From an uncultured Duodenibacillus sp. (GTDB lineage Bacteria > Pseudomonadota > Gammaproteobacteria > Burkholderiales > Burkholderiaceae_F): DNA of 64,000 nt. Below the pieces are notes generated by a model, which worked only from the letters and a program-made list of their open reading frames with translations, had not been told where the DNA came from and did not search any database. Below, one piece after another: positions 8,550-17,401 of this stretch. Position 1 is the stretch's first letter. Each line of letters begins with the position of its first letter. The stretch spans positions 35,048-99,047 of the forward strand of contig CALXQS010000006.1 in NCBI GenBank assembly GCA_944390715.1. The letters run 5' to 3'. Both the position numbers and the translations under genes were made by a program.

Positions 8550-9581
8550 ATGCAAACGACTACTCTGCTTAAAATGACCCTTGCCGCCTGCGCCTGCGCC
8601 GCCCTCGTCGGCTGCGGCGACAGCGGTTCCTCTGCCAAGGCCGACTCTTCCAAAACGGCCGCTGCTCCGGCCAAGGCCGCCGAAGTCATCATCTACACCA
8701 ATGCCGACGAAGAGGCTCAGACCGCAATGAAGAATGCGCTCGATGCCAACGGCATGAAGGGCGCCTACCTGATGCAGTCCTTCGGGACGTCCGAACTGGG
8801 CGGCAAGCTCGCGGCAGAAGGCAAGAACATCGAAGCCGACGTCGTCACCATCAGCACCTACTACATCGACAGCTTCCAGAAAAAGCAAAAGCTCTTTGCC
8901 GACCTGCAGGACAAGATGAAGACCATCTCCCCGTCTCCTTCCTACTGGACGCCGATTCTTGGCAACATGGGGGCGCTGTTTGTCAATACCGAAGTTCTGA
9001 AGTCCACCAATCTGCCCGCTCCCAAGGCGATCGCAGATCTCGCCAAGCCTGAATATGCCGGACACATCTCCGTGCCCGACATCATGGGCAGCTCCACTTC
9101 GTGGCTGATGACCCAAGCCGTTCTCAGCGCCGAAGGCGAACAAGCCGGCGCCAAGACCATTGCCGCCATTGAAAGGAATGCCGGCGCCCATCTTGAAAAG
9201 TCCGGTTCTGCTCCCTTGAAGAAGCTGCGCGCCGGTGAAGCCGCCGTAGGCTTCGGTCTGCGCCATCAGGCTGTTGCCGACAAGGCACGCGGGCTGCCGA
9301 TCGACTACATCGATCCGGTTGAAGGCAACTTCCAGCTGCAGGAAGCCGCCGCAGTCATCGACAAGGGCGACAAGACCAATCCCAACGCTCAGAAAGTTGT
9401 TCAGATCATCGTCAAGCACGGCCGCGCTGAACTGCTGAAGAACTACCCGGTTGCTCTCTATGAAGGCGAGACGGTGACGGCTGAAAACAAGCCCGCTCGT
9501 CCGAGCCTGTACAAGGAGCCCCTGACGGTTGAGCTGCTGCAAAAGCATCAGAAGCTCGTCAAGGACGCCGGCAAGCAATAA
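8550..9581 (+). CDS. Substrate-binding lipoprotein, probable 2-aminoethylphosphonate importer
   Basis: Periplasmic solute-binding component, anchored as a lipoprotein. The signal sequence carries the lipobox LVGC (cysteine about residue 22), followed by a Ser/Ala/Lys-rich linker. The body is an iron/phosphonate-type class II binding fold, with VIIYTNADEEAQ near the start and ADVVTISTYYIDSFQ in the ligand region. The ATG at 8550 is chosen because it is preceded by ggag (8537-8540) and opens directly into a signal peptide. An upstream in-frame start would add unrelated residues. Assignment to 2-aminoethylphosphonate rests on position between the importer genes and phnW-phnX. Confidence 0.87.
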   Translation: MQTTTLLKMTLAACACAALVGCGDSGSSAKADSSKTAAAPAKAAEVIIYTNADEEAQTAMKNALDANGMKGAYLMQSFGTSELGGKLAAEGKNIEADVVTISTYYIDSFQKKQKLFADLQDKMKTISPSPSYWTPILGNMGALFVNTEVLKSTNLPAPKAIADLAKPEYAGHISVPDIMGSSTSWLMTQAVLSAEGEQAGAKTIAAIERNAGAHLEKSGSAPLKKLRAGEAAVGFGLRHQAVADKARGLPIDYIDPVEGNFQLQEAAAVIDKGDKTNPNAQKVVQIIVKHGRAELLKNYPVALYEGETVTAENKPARPSLYKEPLTVELLQKHQKLVKDAGKQ

Positions 9582-9605
9582 AGACTTTTTGCAAAAGCTT
9601 TCTCC

Positions 9606-9638
9606 TGCCGGCTGCGCGTGAAAAGCGCGCTGCCGGCA
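9606..9638 (+). other. GC-rich hairpin between the importer and catabolic genes
   Basis: The arm tgccggctgcgcg pairs with cgcgctgccggca with one mismatch, around an A-rich loop. No T-run follows, so it is unlikely to be a full terminator. It may protect the upstream mRNA end and set a higher level for the binding protein than for PhnW and PhnX. Confidence 0.5.
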
Positions 9639-9669
9639 TAAAAATTAAAAACTTAATCAACACCCGATC

Positions 9670-10785
9670 ATGACCATCACAGATCCAAACACCTACAAGC
9701 TGCTCACGCCAGGGCCTCTGACGACCTCGCTTACCGTTCGCAGCGAAATGCTCGTCGACCGCTGCACGTGGGACGACGACTACAAGCAGATGACGCAGTT
9801 CGTACGTCGCGAGCTTTTGAAGCTCGCGCACGCCGACGATTCAGCCTACAGCACCGTTCTGATGCAGGGCTCGGGAACTTTCGGCGTCGAATGCGTGCTC
9901 AGCTCCGCCGCAGGCAAAGACGACTGCGTGCTCGTGCCTGTCAACGGCGCCTACTCCGAGCGCATGTGCCAAATTCTGGAGCGCCACGGAATTGCCTACG
10001 TGCGCGAAGACTTCGGCTGGGATGAGCGCGTGGATGCCGCACGTCTGCAAAACGTGCTTGCCGCTCACCCCGAAGTCACCATTTTGTCGATTGTGCACAA
10101 TGAAACGACCTCCGGCCTCATCAACGACCTGCAGAGCGTCTCGCGCGTTGCGCACGAACACAACCTGATGTTCATTGTTGATGCGATGAGCTCCTTTGGC
10201 GCGGTTGACGTCGACGTCCCTGCACTGGGCATCGATTTTCTGATTTCCTCAGCCAACAAGTGCATTCAGGGCGTGCCCGGCTTTTCCTTCATCATTGCCC
10301 GCCGTGCGACGCTTGAAGCAACCGAAGGCAATGCCCGCACCATTTCCCTGGACCTGCAGGCACAGTGGCGCACCATGGAAAAAGACGACGGCAAGTGGCG
10401 CTTTACCTCTCCGACGCACGTTGTCGCCGCCTTTGCGCAGGCACTGAAGGAACTTCAAGCCGAAGGCGGCGTGACGGCACGCGGCAAGCGCTACGGTCAA
10501 TGCAACAAGAAGCTGCGCGAGGGCATGCGCGCTTTGGGTTTTGAGCCTTTCGTCTCAGAAGCCTTCCAGGGTCCCATCATCACGACCTTCCTTTACCCCC
10601 AGGGACAGACGCTGGACTTTCATCACATGCACGGCTGGCTCAAAGAACACGGCTATGTAATCTACCCGGGCAAGCTCACCGATCGCGACACCTTCCGCAT
10701 CGGCAACATCGGTGAAATCTACGACAGCGATGTAGAAAAGATCCTCGCCTTTTTTGCTCAGTACACCAAGGAATTCTTGAAATGA
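9670..10785 (+). CDS. phnW: 2-aminoethylphosphonate--pyruvate transaminase
   Basis: PLP-dependent cytoplasmic enzyme that converts 2-aminoethylphosphonate and pyruvate to phosphonoacetaldehyde and alanine, the first step of the pathway. The 371-residue length is typical. Visible features are the N-terminal KLLTPGPLTTSLTVR, the GSGTFGVE phosphate-binding region, HNETTSGLIND, and the cofactor lysine K197 in SSANKCIQGVPG. Its stop overlaps the start of phnX by 4 bp (ATGA), so the two are translationally coupled. It lies in the same operon direction as the importer genes. Confidence 0.96.
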   Translation: MTITDPNTYKLLTPGPLTTSLTVRSEMLVDRCTWDDDYKQMTQFVRRELLKLAHADDSAYSTVLMQGSGTFGVECVLSSAAGKDDCVLVPVNGAYSERMCQILERHGIAYVREDFGWDERVDAARLQNVLAAHPEVTILSIVHNETTSGLINDLQSVSRVAHEHNLMFIVDAMSSFGAVDVDVPALGIDFLISSANKCIQGVPGFSFIIARRATLEATEGNARTISLDLQAQWRTMEKDDGKWRFTSPTHVVAAFAQALKELQAEGGVTARGKRYGQCNKKLREGMRALGFEPFVSEAFQGPIITTFLYPQGQTLDFHHMHGWLKEHGYVIYPGKLTDRDTFRIGNIGEIYDSDVEKILAFFAQYTKEFLK

Positions 10786-11579
10786 AATTCATTAAAGGCG
10801 TAATTTTTGACTGGGCCGGCACGACCGTCGACTTCGGCAGCACGAGCCCTGTTTCAGCGTTTAAAGAAGCATTCCGCCGTGCCGGCCTCGACGTCACCGA
10901 CGAGGAAGTTCGCGCACCGATGGGACTTTTGAAGCGCGATCACATCAAAACCATGCTTGCCATGCCGCGCATCAACCAGGCTTGGATTGATGCACACGGC
11001 AAAGCTCCGGATGCCGACGATGCCGAGCGCATCTACTCAGACTTTGAACCTGCACTGATGGCCGTGCTTGATCGTCACTGCGATCTGCTGCCGGGAGTTG
11101 TGGATACGGTTGCCTATCTGCGCGCCAACGACATTCGCATCGGCTCGACGACGGGATTTACCCGGGCCATGATGGCGGTTGTAACCGCCGGAGCCCGTCA
11201 GGAAGGCTACGCTCCCGATATGCTGCAGACGGCAGACGATACCGGCGGCTTCGGCCGTCCGTGGCCTTTCATGATTTTCGGCAACATGAAGCAGCTTGGG
11301 CTGCTCAATGTGCGCACCGTGATCAAGGTAGGCGACACGGCCTCCGACATGGCCGAGGCCCGCAACGCCGGCGTCATCGCTGTGGGCGTATGCGAAGGCA
11401 GTTCAATGATCGGTCTTGACAAGGCCTCTTGGTGCGCCCTTGAAGAGAGCAAGCGCCAGGCGCTTTTGAAGGATGCCCGCAGCAGCTTTTATGCTGCCGG
11501 AGCAGATTTCGTCATCAACCGCATGAGCGAGCTGCCCTCTCTCATTGAGGATCTCGAGGCCAGAGGCCACACGCTCTAA
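10782..11579 (+). CDS. phnX: Phosphonoacetaldehyde hydrolase (phosphonatase)
   Basis: HAD-superfamily enzyme that splits the C-P bond of phosphonoacetaldehyde to acetaldehyde and phosphate, completing 2-aminoethylphosphonate breakdown. The 265-residue protein has nucleophile D10 and A12 in FDWAGT, the Schiff-base lysine at about K51 in LLKRDHIK (cap domain), the motif II region RIGSTTGFTRAMM, and the motif III/IV region KVGDTASDMAEARNAG. All match characterised phosphonatases. It is translationally coupled to phnW. The phosphate released explains control by a Pho box, and the acetaldehyde enters central carbon metabolism. Confidence 0.96.
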   Translation: MKFIKGVIFDWAGTTVDFGSTSPVSAFKEAFRRAGLDVTDEEVRAPMGLLKRDHIKTMLAMPRINQAWIDAHGKAPDADDAERIYSDFEPALMAVLDRHCDLLPGVVDTVAYLRANDIRIGSTTGFTRAMMAVVTAGARQEGYAPDMLQTADDTGGFGRPWPFMIFGNMKQLGLLNVRTVIKVGDTASDMAEARNAGVIAVGVCEGSSMIGLDKASWCALEESKRQALLKDARSSFYAAGADFVINRMSELPSLIEDLEARGHTL

Positions 11580-11595
11580 ACTGCACCAGTCAGCC

Positions 11596-11622
11596 TTGGA
11601 CAGAAGCTTTGCTTCTGTCCAA
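11596..11622. terminator. Hairpin between convergent phnX and the histidine kinase gene
   Basis: Perfect 12-bp inverted repeat (ttggacagaagc / gcttctgtccaa) with a 3-base loop, 16 bp after the phnX stop. No long T-run is present on either side, so termination is likely but not certain. It can act on transcripts from both directions. Confidence 0.5.
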
Positions 11623-11708
11623 AACGGCGCCCCGGGCACGTCGCCGCAAAGGCAAACTGCACCTTTGCCGTCGAATCCGCCTGCGGCGCCTTTGTCTTTT
11701 ATGAGACA

Positions 11709-13202
11709 TCAGACCGTGCGGCTGCGCGCAAGCTCAACCACCACAAGAAGACCCTTTTGCTTGCTGGGCTCAGCCCAGTCAAGCTTGATCGAGCCAGCGG
11801 CTTTGTCCACGATTGCTCGGCAGATCGCAAGCCCGAGTCCCGTTCCTGGAGCGTCATTTCCCAAAATGCGATAGAAGGGATCAAATACGCGCTCGCGCTC
11901 GGCCGGAGCGATTCCAGGGCCCGTATCGGCAACCGAAATGCGCACTTTGTCGTCGTCGCTCTCCACTCGCACCGTCACCGAACCGTTTTGCTGCGTGTAG
12001 TTAACGGCATTGTGCACAAGATTCCTGACGACCGCAGAAAGGTCCGCCTCGGAAACGGCAGCCTTCAGCTCCGAGGCATCAGGCGCTTCCAGCCCTTCGA
12101 CATTGAGCACAATTTGCTTTTGCTCGGCCACCCAATACAAATCTGCAATCACCGTCGAAATCACTTTGAGGCACTCGGCGCCGTCTTCGCTGCGGTGTTC
12201 TTCGTTTTGCGCCTGCGCGCGCTTTAAGGCGAGCAGCTGCGAGATGAGATTCGACGTGCGTGCGATGGCATTTTTGATATCTTCAACGCGTGCCTTGACG
12301 TCGTCGGCAAGCGGCATCTCCGAGAGTCTGTCGACCTGCAGGCTTAAGGCCGTCATCGGACTTCTGAGCTCATGGGCGGCATCGGCCACAAAACGCGCTT
12401 CGCGCCGCCTCATGTCTCCCACGCGCTCAAGCAGCCCGTTGGTTGCCTCAACCAGGCGCTGTATTTCCTGCGGAACGCCGCGGATGTCGATGGGATTGAG
12501 GTCTTCGGCTCGTCGCTCATCGAGCTCGCCGGCAAGACTCTTTAAAGGTTTGAGCGCCTTCCAGAGCACGAAAAGAAGCACCAAAAGCATCACTGGAGCA
12601 AGAATGAGGATGGGCGCGGCCGATGTGAGTGCGGAAAACAAAATGGCTCGGTTGCGCTCGGTCAGAAGCTGGCCGGCAGCCACATGAGTGCCGCCAGAGA
12701 GCGTGCGCAGAAAAATGCGGTACTGTTCGCCGAAAAGCTCCACCGTATGCGGGCCGTCCCAGTAAGAGCGGCTGAAGGTCACCGACATTGCGCGTCCGCG
12801 CTTGTGCAGCATGCGAACGAGCACCGTTTCTCCGGCCTGCACCATGGCCTTGGGGCTGTCGTCGTCAAGTTCAAAGCTGTCTTCAAACACCGAATCGTCC
12901 ATGGTCAGCACTTCAGCGTTGGACGCTTCAACGCTTTCGCCGAGCATCGAGCCTGGTCCGTAAAATCCGCCGCGGGTCAGTTCGACGAGTCTGTCTCGAT
13001 AGCGCTCCTGCACGATGTCGCGCGAGAGCATGCCGACCACCTCCTTGAGCAGCCGGTCCTGCCGCGACTTGGCCGCGTCATAGCCGACAGCAAAGCTGCC
13101 GAGCGCAGTGATCACCATAAAAACGATCAGCACAAGCGAACAGCCGACGACGGCTCGCCGGATGATCGAAGATGAGTGCAAAACGTTGGTAAGAATTCTC
13201 AT
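11709..13202 (-). CDS. Sensor histidine kinase (QseC/PmrB-like)
   Basis: Inner-membrane two-component sensor of 497 residues. Transmembrane helix 1 lies at about residues 17-40, a periplasmic sensor domain at about 41-188, helix 2 at about 189-214, then a HAMP-like linker. The HisKA phosphorylation site is H277 in DAAHELRSPMTAL. The HATPase domain has N398 in NLVHNAVNYT, G1 DTGPGIA and G2 GTGLGLAIC. The periplasmic domain has a strongly acidic patch at residues 102-115 (DDSVFEDSFELDDD). The start codon overlaps the regulator stop by 4 bp, so the pair is co-translated. The stimulus is unknown. Confidence 0.92.
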   Translation of the reverse strand: MRILTNVLHSSSIIRRAVVGCSLVLIVFMVITALGSFAVGYDAAKSRQDRLLKEVVGMLSRDIVQERYRDRLVELTRGGFYGPGSMLGESVEASNAEVLTMDDSVFEDSFELDDDSPKAMVQAGETVLVRMLHKRGRAMSVTFSRSYWDGPHTVELFGEQYRIFLRTLSGGTHVAAGQLLTERNRAILFSALTSAAPILILAPVMLLVLLFVLWKALKPLKSLAGELDERRAEDLNPIDIRGVPQEIQRLVEATNGLLERVGDMRRREARFVADAAHELRSPMTALSLQVDRLSEMPLADDVKARVEDIKNAIARTSNLISQLLALKRAQAQNEEHRSEDGAECLKVISTVIADLYWVAEQKQIVLNVEGLEAPDASELKAAVSEADLSAVVRNLVHNAVNYTQQNGSVTVRVESDDDKVRISVADTGPGIAPAERERVFDPFYRILGNDAPGTGLGLAICRAIVDKAAGSIKLDWAEPSKQKGLLVVVELARSRTV

Positions 13203-13900
13203 GACTTGGCGCGCTGCACCATCCAGCCCAGTCCGCGCACGTTGCCGATCGCGGAGCTGCCGAGCTTTTTGCGCAGTCCGTGAATAATGAACTCAATGGC
13301 ATTGCTCTCCGGCAGTTCGCCGTCAACATACACGCGATCTTCGAGCGCCGAGCGGCTCAGTATCGCCCCCGGCCTCTGCAGAAGCGCTTCGAGCACATCG
13401 TATTCTCGCCGAGAAAGCGCCACCTCCTTGCTTTGTCCGTCGCGGCGCACTCTCACGGTCTTCATCTCGCAGTCAAGCGTCAGTTCCCCGTTGGTGAGCG
13501 TTTTTGAACCAACGCCATTGTGCTCGAGGCCCGCTCCTCTGCGCCTTAAAACAGCCCTCATGCGCGCGAGCACTTCGCTCATGTGAAAAGGCTTGAGCAC
13601 ATAATCGTCGGCTCCTGCGTCAAGTCCCGCCAGCCTGTCCTCAAGGCCGTCGCGCGCAGTAAGAATAATGACGGGCGTCAGATTGCCTTTGGCGCGCATG
13701 TCGCGAAGCACGCTCATGCCGTCGCGTCCGGGCAATCCCAAATCCAAAAGCACGAGACCAAAAGAGTCTTCGGCAAGAAAGCCCATCGCCTCCCAGCCGC
13801 TTTTGGCCCACTGCGCGTCAATGTGCGCCTCGGAAAGCGCCCCGCATACAGCCTCTCCGATCATCGGATCGTCTTCAACAAGCAAAACCTTTTGCGTCAT
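13199..13900 (-). CDS. OmpR/PhoB-type response regulator
   Basis: Cytoplasmic transcription regulator of 233 residues, partner of the kinase encoded directly downstream. The receiver domain has the acidic pocket E9-D10-D11, phosphoacceptor D53 in LLDLGLPGRDG, and a conserved lysine in VLKPFH. The winged-helix C-terminal domain has the usual SRREYDVLEAL and recognition-helix segment SNAIEFIIHGLRKKLG. The ATG at 13900 is chosen because MTQKVLLVEDD matches family N-termini and an agga precedes it; an upstream ATG at 13930 would add ten residues. It is closest to QseB/PmrA/TctD-like regulators. It does not look like PhoB despite the Pho boxes elsewhere in the window. Confidence 0.9.
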   Translation of the reverse strand: MTQKVLLVEDDPMIGEAVCGALSEAHIDAQWAKSGWEAMGFLAEDSFGLVLLDLGLPGRDGMSVLRDMRAKGNLTPVIILTARDGLEDRLAGLDAGADDYVLKPFHMSEVLARMRAVLRRRGAGLEHNGVGSKTLTNGELTLDCEMKTVRVRRDGQSKEVALSRREYDVLEALLQRPGAILSRSALEDRVYVDGELPESNAIEFIIHGLRKKLGSSAIGNVRGLGWMVQRAKS

Positions 13901-13930
13901 CGCATCCTGCTGCAACTGCTCAATGTTCAA

Positions 13931-14379
13931 TCGTTATGCAAAGCCTGCAAAGAAGTCGGCGCGTCGCCCGCGCTCGAAAGCATCATTTTGCCTCACAGAC
14001 CAATGCTCATGCGCGGCTTGTCCCGATGCGGCTTGTCTGGCGGTTCTTCTAAACAAAGAATCCAAGAATGCACAAAGCCAGCCCTGCCTCAAAAGTTTGG
14101 GACAAGCACTCCTTTTTATCTTTTCCTGCCGGACAGTCTAAAAAAAACAAAATTAGGTGCGGCATAGCTCAAAGATCAAGTCTAGGATTTTGTCGGCTCT
14201 TTTTTCACCCGTCGAATGCCTTAACGTGCTGCATCAAGGCTTGGCGCCGCCCTCTGCAGCCATCAGCTTTTTCCTCCGTCTTGCCCCAAAGCGCATGTGC
14301 GGCAAGCGCATCGGCTACACTTGCGCTCGCGAACCCTGATTTGTTTTTTGACCTCTAACAGAAGGAATTCTTTTCACTC
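13931..14379. other. Intergenic stretch without a supported gene
   Basis: About 450 bp between divergent two-component and dsbC-like genes. Short open frames exist on both strands, but none has a ribosome site or family-like sequence. An inverted repeat cttgcc...ggcaag lies near 14279-14306, and an agaagga ribosome site for the dsbC-like gene is at about 14360. I see no RNA gene. Confidence 0.5.
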
Positions 14380-15084
14380 ATGCGAAAAGTACTTTTCGGC
14401 ATTGCTGCGGCTGCCGCAGTCTGCCTTGCCGCCCCGGCCTCGGCCGCCGACAACACCGAGCAGCAGATCTCGGCCCGTGTCTATTCCGTCACCAGCATGA
14501 AGCCCGACAGCGTGCAGCCCTCGCCCATCAAAGGGTTGTGGGAAGTGGTCGTCAACCGCAGAGTTTTTTATGTGGACGAAAAAGTGACCCACCTGCTCGT
14601 AGGCCGCATCTTTGACGCCGTCACCGAAACAGACCTGACGGCCGCACGCATTGAAGAGCTTTCGCGCATCCAGTGGAAGGACCTGCCGCTTGATGACGCC
14701 ATCAAGATCGTTTACGGCAACGGCGAGCGCAAAGTCGTCGTCTTTACCGATGCGCGCTGCACTTACTGCCAAATGCTTGAAAAGAACTTGCGTGAAGCCG
14801 GCAACGTCACCGTCTACAACTTCCTGTACCCCATCCTCAACTCTCGAGAAATTGCCCGCAACATCGTTTGCGCAAAAAATCCTGCCAAGGCTCTGCAGGA
14901 GCACATGCTCAATGGAACGGAACCGCCTCCGGCAAAGTGCGACGACTCGGTTTTGGATCGCAACATTGCACTGGGACAGAAGTACGAAATCACCGGCACG
15001 CCGCTCATTGTCTTTGCAAACGGAGCGCGTGTTACTGGGGCTTTACCTAGCGATCAACTCAATCGCGGTTTGAATATGAAATAA
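14380..15084 (+). CDS. dsbC: DsbC-like periplasmic thiol:disulfide isomerase
   Basis: Periplasmic enzyme that rearranges wrong disulfides. The 234-residue precursor has a signal peptide ending near ASAAD (about residue 23), an N-terminal dimerisation domain, and a thioredoxin domain with active site C127-T-Y-C130. The cis-proline loop TGTP is near residue 208, and a likely structural pair is C164/C187. Classical DsbC has CGYC, so the Thr is a mild variation. It starts at the ATG behind agaagga. Its electron donor would be a DsbD-type protein, and one is encoded about 5 kb downstream. Confidence 0.9.
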   Translation: MRKVLFGIAAAAAVCLAAPASAADNTEQQISARVYSVTSMKPDSVQPSPIKGLWEVVVNRRVFYVDEKVTHLLVGRIFDAVTETDLTAARIEELSRIQWKDLPLDDAIKIVYGNGERKVVVFTDARCTYCQMLEKNLREAGNVTVYNFLYPILNSREIARNIVCAKNPAKALQEHMLNGTEPPPAKCDDSVLDRNIALGQKYEITGTPLIVFANGARVTGALPSDQLNRGLNMK

Positions 15085-15199
15085 TTAGGTTGTTTATGGG
15101 GAATTTCCATAACTATTGCCCGGGATGTGTCAGTGGATGCAATTTCTTGTGCAGGCGATTCCCCTTTTTGCAGGTGTTTTCAACGAGGAGAACAGAACC

Positions 15200-17305
15200 A
15201 TGCATTCCCTTGACAAAATCATGCGCCCCAAGAGCGTTGCAGTGATCGGCGCTTCCACCAAAGCCCACACCATCGGCTCGGACATCATGAAGCGTCTGCA
15301 GGAATATCACTTCGCAGGCAAGATTTATCCGGTCAACCCCAAGGGCGGCGTCATCGAAGGCCTTCCTGCCGTGAAGACGGTGCTCGAGATTGAAGGTCCC
15401 GTCGACATGGCCATCATCGTGGTCAATGCCAAGTTTGTGCTCTCGACGATTGATCAGTGCCACGAAAAGGGCATCACGGGCATCGTTGTGATTTCTGCCG
15501 GCTTCAAGGAATCCGGCGCCGAAGGTGCTGCTCTGGAAAAGGCACTGCTCGAGAAAGTGCGCAGCTACGGCATGCGCTGCGTCGGCCCCAACTGCCTGGG
15601 CGTCGTCAACACCCATCCTGACATCAGCATGGACGGCTGCTTTGCTGAGTCGCTCCCGGTGCGCGGCGACATCGGCTTCGTTTCGCAGTCCGGCGCTCTG
15701 GGCGGCGGCATTCTCAACATTCTGAAGGATCTCAACATCGGCTTTGCCCAGTTCATTTCCATCGGCAATCAGGCCGACGTCAACGCCGAAGATGCCATCG
15801 AGTACTGGGAAGATCAAGACGACGTGCATCAGATTCTGCTTTACATGGAATCCATTCAGAATCCTGCCAACTTCAGAAAGCTCGCCACCCGCATCACTCG
15901 CCGCAAGCCCATCATCGCACTGAAGGCCGGCCGTTCGGCTGCCGGCGCCTCTGCCGCTAGCTCTCACACCGGATCTCTTGCCGGTTCCGACAAAGCCGCA
16001 GAAGCTCTTTTGCGTCAGTCCGGCGTGATCCGCGAATACTCCCTTAAGTCGCTCTTTTCGACAGCCAAAGTCTTTAGAAACTGCCCGATCCCCAAGGGCG
16101 ACCGCGTCTGCATCATCACCAACTCGGGCGGCCCCGGCATTATGGCCACCGACGCCATTTGCGACTACGGCATGCAGATGGCTCAGCTCTCGGACGAAAC
16201 CAAGGCCAAGCTCAGAAGCTTCCTGCCGGCAGCCGCCTCGGTCAAGAACCCTGTCGACATGATTGCTTCGGCTCCGCTTGAGCACTATCAGCAGACGCTC
16301 ACCACCGTGCTTGCCGATCCCGGCGTCGACATGGTGATCTCGATCTATCTGCCCTTCCTCGGCCTGCGCGACATCGATGTTGCCAAGGCCCTGATGGAAA
16401 TCAAGGCTCAACACCCCGAAAAGCCCATCGTCGGCGTGTTCATGACCAAAAACGAGTTCTTCTCGACGATTTCCGACATGGACGTCAACATCCCCTTCTT
16501 CCAGTTTGCCGAAGAAGCCGTCGACGGTCTGGCTCGACTCAACATGCAGCGCAAGTGGCTCGCTCGTCCTGAAGGCAAGACGCCAGTCTTTGACGTAGCC
16601 CGTGACAAGGTCGATGCGCTGTTTGCCGCCGCCCGCAGCGAAGGCCGCGCAGAGCTCACCACGCGTGAGAGTCTTGACGTGCTCGATGCCTACGGCGTGC
16701 GCGTGTGCAAGGCCGGTTTTGCCCGCACCGAAGATGAGGCCGTAGCCATTGCCGAATCGATCGGCTGGCCCGTCGTGATGAAGATGACTTCCAAGACCAC
16801 CTCTCACAAGACTGACGTGGGCGGCGTTCGCGTGAACCTCGGCTCGGCCGAAGAGCTGCGCGCCAACTATCAGGACCTCGTCGCTAAGCTCAAGGAAAAG
16901 GGGCTTCTCGAAGGTCTCGAAGGCGTCATCATTCAGGAAATGGTCAAGAGCAGCCGCGAACTCGTTTGCGGCGTTGCCTGCGACCCGCAGTACGGCCCGA
17001 TGGTGATGTTCGGTCTGGGCGGCGTGTTCGTCGAGGTGATGAAGGACGTCTCCTTTAGCCTTGCCCCGCTCACCGATCAGGATGCGCACGATCTGATCCG
17101 CTCCGTAAAGGCCTTCAAGCTGCTTGAGGGCGCTCGCGGAACCAAGCCTGCGGACATCGCCAAGGTTGAAGAAATCGTTCTGCGGCTCTCGCAGCTTGTC
17201 ACCGACTACCCCGAAGTGATCGAGCTCGACATCAATCCGCTCATGATTTCGGACAAGACCGGCGAAGCGATTGCCGTTGACGGCCGCATCAAGATCAAGC
17301 TCTAA
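15200..17305 (+). CDS. Acyl-CoA/acetate--CoA ligase (ADP-forming), single chain
   Basis: Predicted cytoplasmic NDP-forming acyl-CoA synthetase: acyl-CoA + ADP + Pi to acid + ATP + CoA, or the reverse. The 701-residue chain holds a CoA-binding Rossmann domain (KSVAVIGAST near residue 12), a succinyl-CoA-ligase-like domain with the phosphohistidine candidate H256 in SSHTGSLAG, and a C-terminal ATP-grasp domain (WPVVMKM, then IELDINPL). There is no GNAT domain, so it is not the Pat/YfiQ protein acetyltransferase. The ATG at 15200 is chosen for its gaggag ribosome site. It is monocistronic with a strong terminator. The true acyl substrate is not determined. Confidence 0.88.
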   Translation: MHSLDKIMRPKSVAVIGASTKAHTIGSDIMKRLQEYHFAGKIYPVNPKGGVIEGLPAVKTVLEIEGPVDMAIIVVNAKFVLSTIDQCHEKGITGIVVISAGFKESGAEGAALEKALLEKVRSYGMRCVGPNCLGVVNTHPDISMDGCFAESLPVRGDIGFVSQSGALGGGILNILKDLNIGFAQFISIGNQADVNAEDAIEYWEDQDDVHQILLYMESIQNPANFRKLATRITRRKPIIALKAGRSAAGASAASSHTGSLAGSDKAAEALLRQSGVIREYSLKSLFSTAKVFRNCPIPKGDRVCIITNSGGPGIMATDAICDYGMQMAQLSDETKAKLRSFLPAAASVKNPVDMIASAPLEHYQQTLTTVLADPGVDMVISIYLPFLGLRDIDVAKALMEIKAQHPEKPIVGVFMTKNEFFSTISDMDVNIPFFQFAEEAVDGLARLNMQRKWLARPEGKTPVFDVARDKVDALFAAARSEGRAELTTRESLDVLDAYGVRVCKAGFARTEDEAVAIAESIGWPVVMKMTSKTTSHKTDVGGVRVNLGSAEELRANYQDLVAKLKEKGLLEGLEGVIIQEMVKSSRELVCGVACDPQYGPMVMFGLGGVFVEVMKDVSFSLAPLTDQDAHDLIRSVKAFKLLEGARGTKPADIAKVEEIVLRLSQLVTDYPEVIELDINPLMISDKTGEAIAVDGRIKIKL

Positions 17306-17330
17306 AGCTTGATTCGCCTTGCCAGGCAAG

Positions 17331-17360
17331 AAAAACAGCCCTTCGGGGCTGTTTTTCTTT
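17331..17360 (+). terminator. Rho-independent terminator after the acyl-CoA ligase gene
   Basis: Perfect 11-bp stem (aaaaacagccc / gggctgttttt) with a ttcg tetraloop, continuing into T-rich sequence. Because both ends are A/T-rich it can also stop the convergent EamA transcript. Confidence 0.9.
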
Positions 17361-17401
17361 AGGCTCAGCTTTGCTCATCGAAAAAACATCACCTTGCAGC
17401 C

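Noticed and set aside
15113..17329. Very long open frame (738 codons) on the minus strand opposite the acyl-CoA ligase gene
   Set aside because: The plus strand encodes a clear enzyme with intact motifs and a ribosome site. The antisense frame is a by-product of codon bias and has no family-like motifs.
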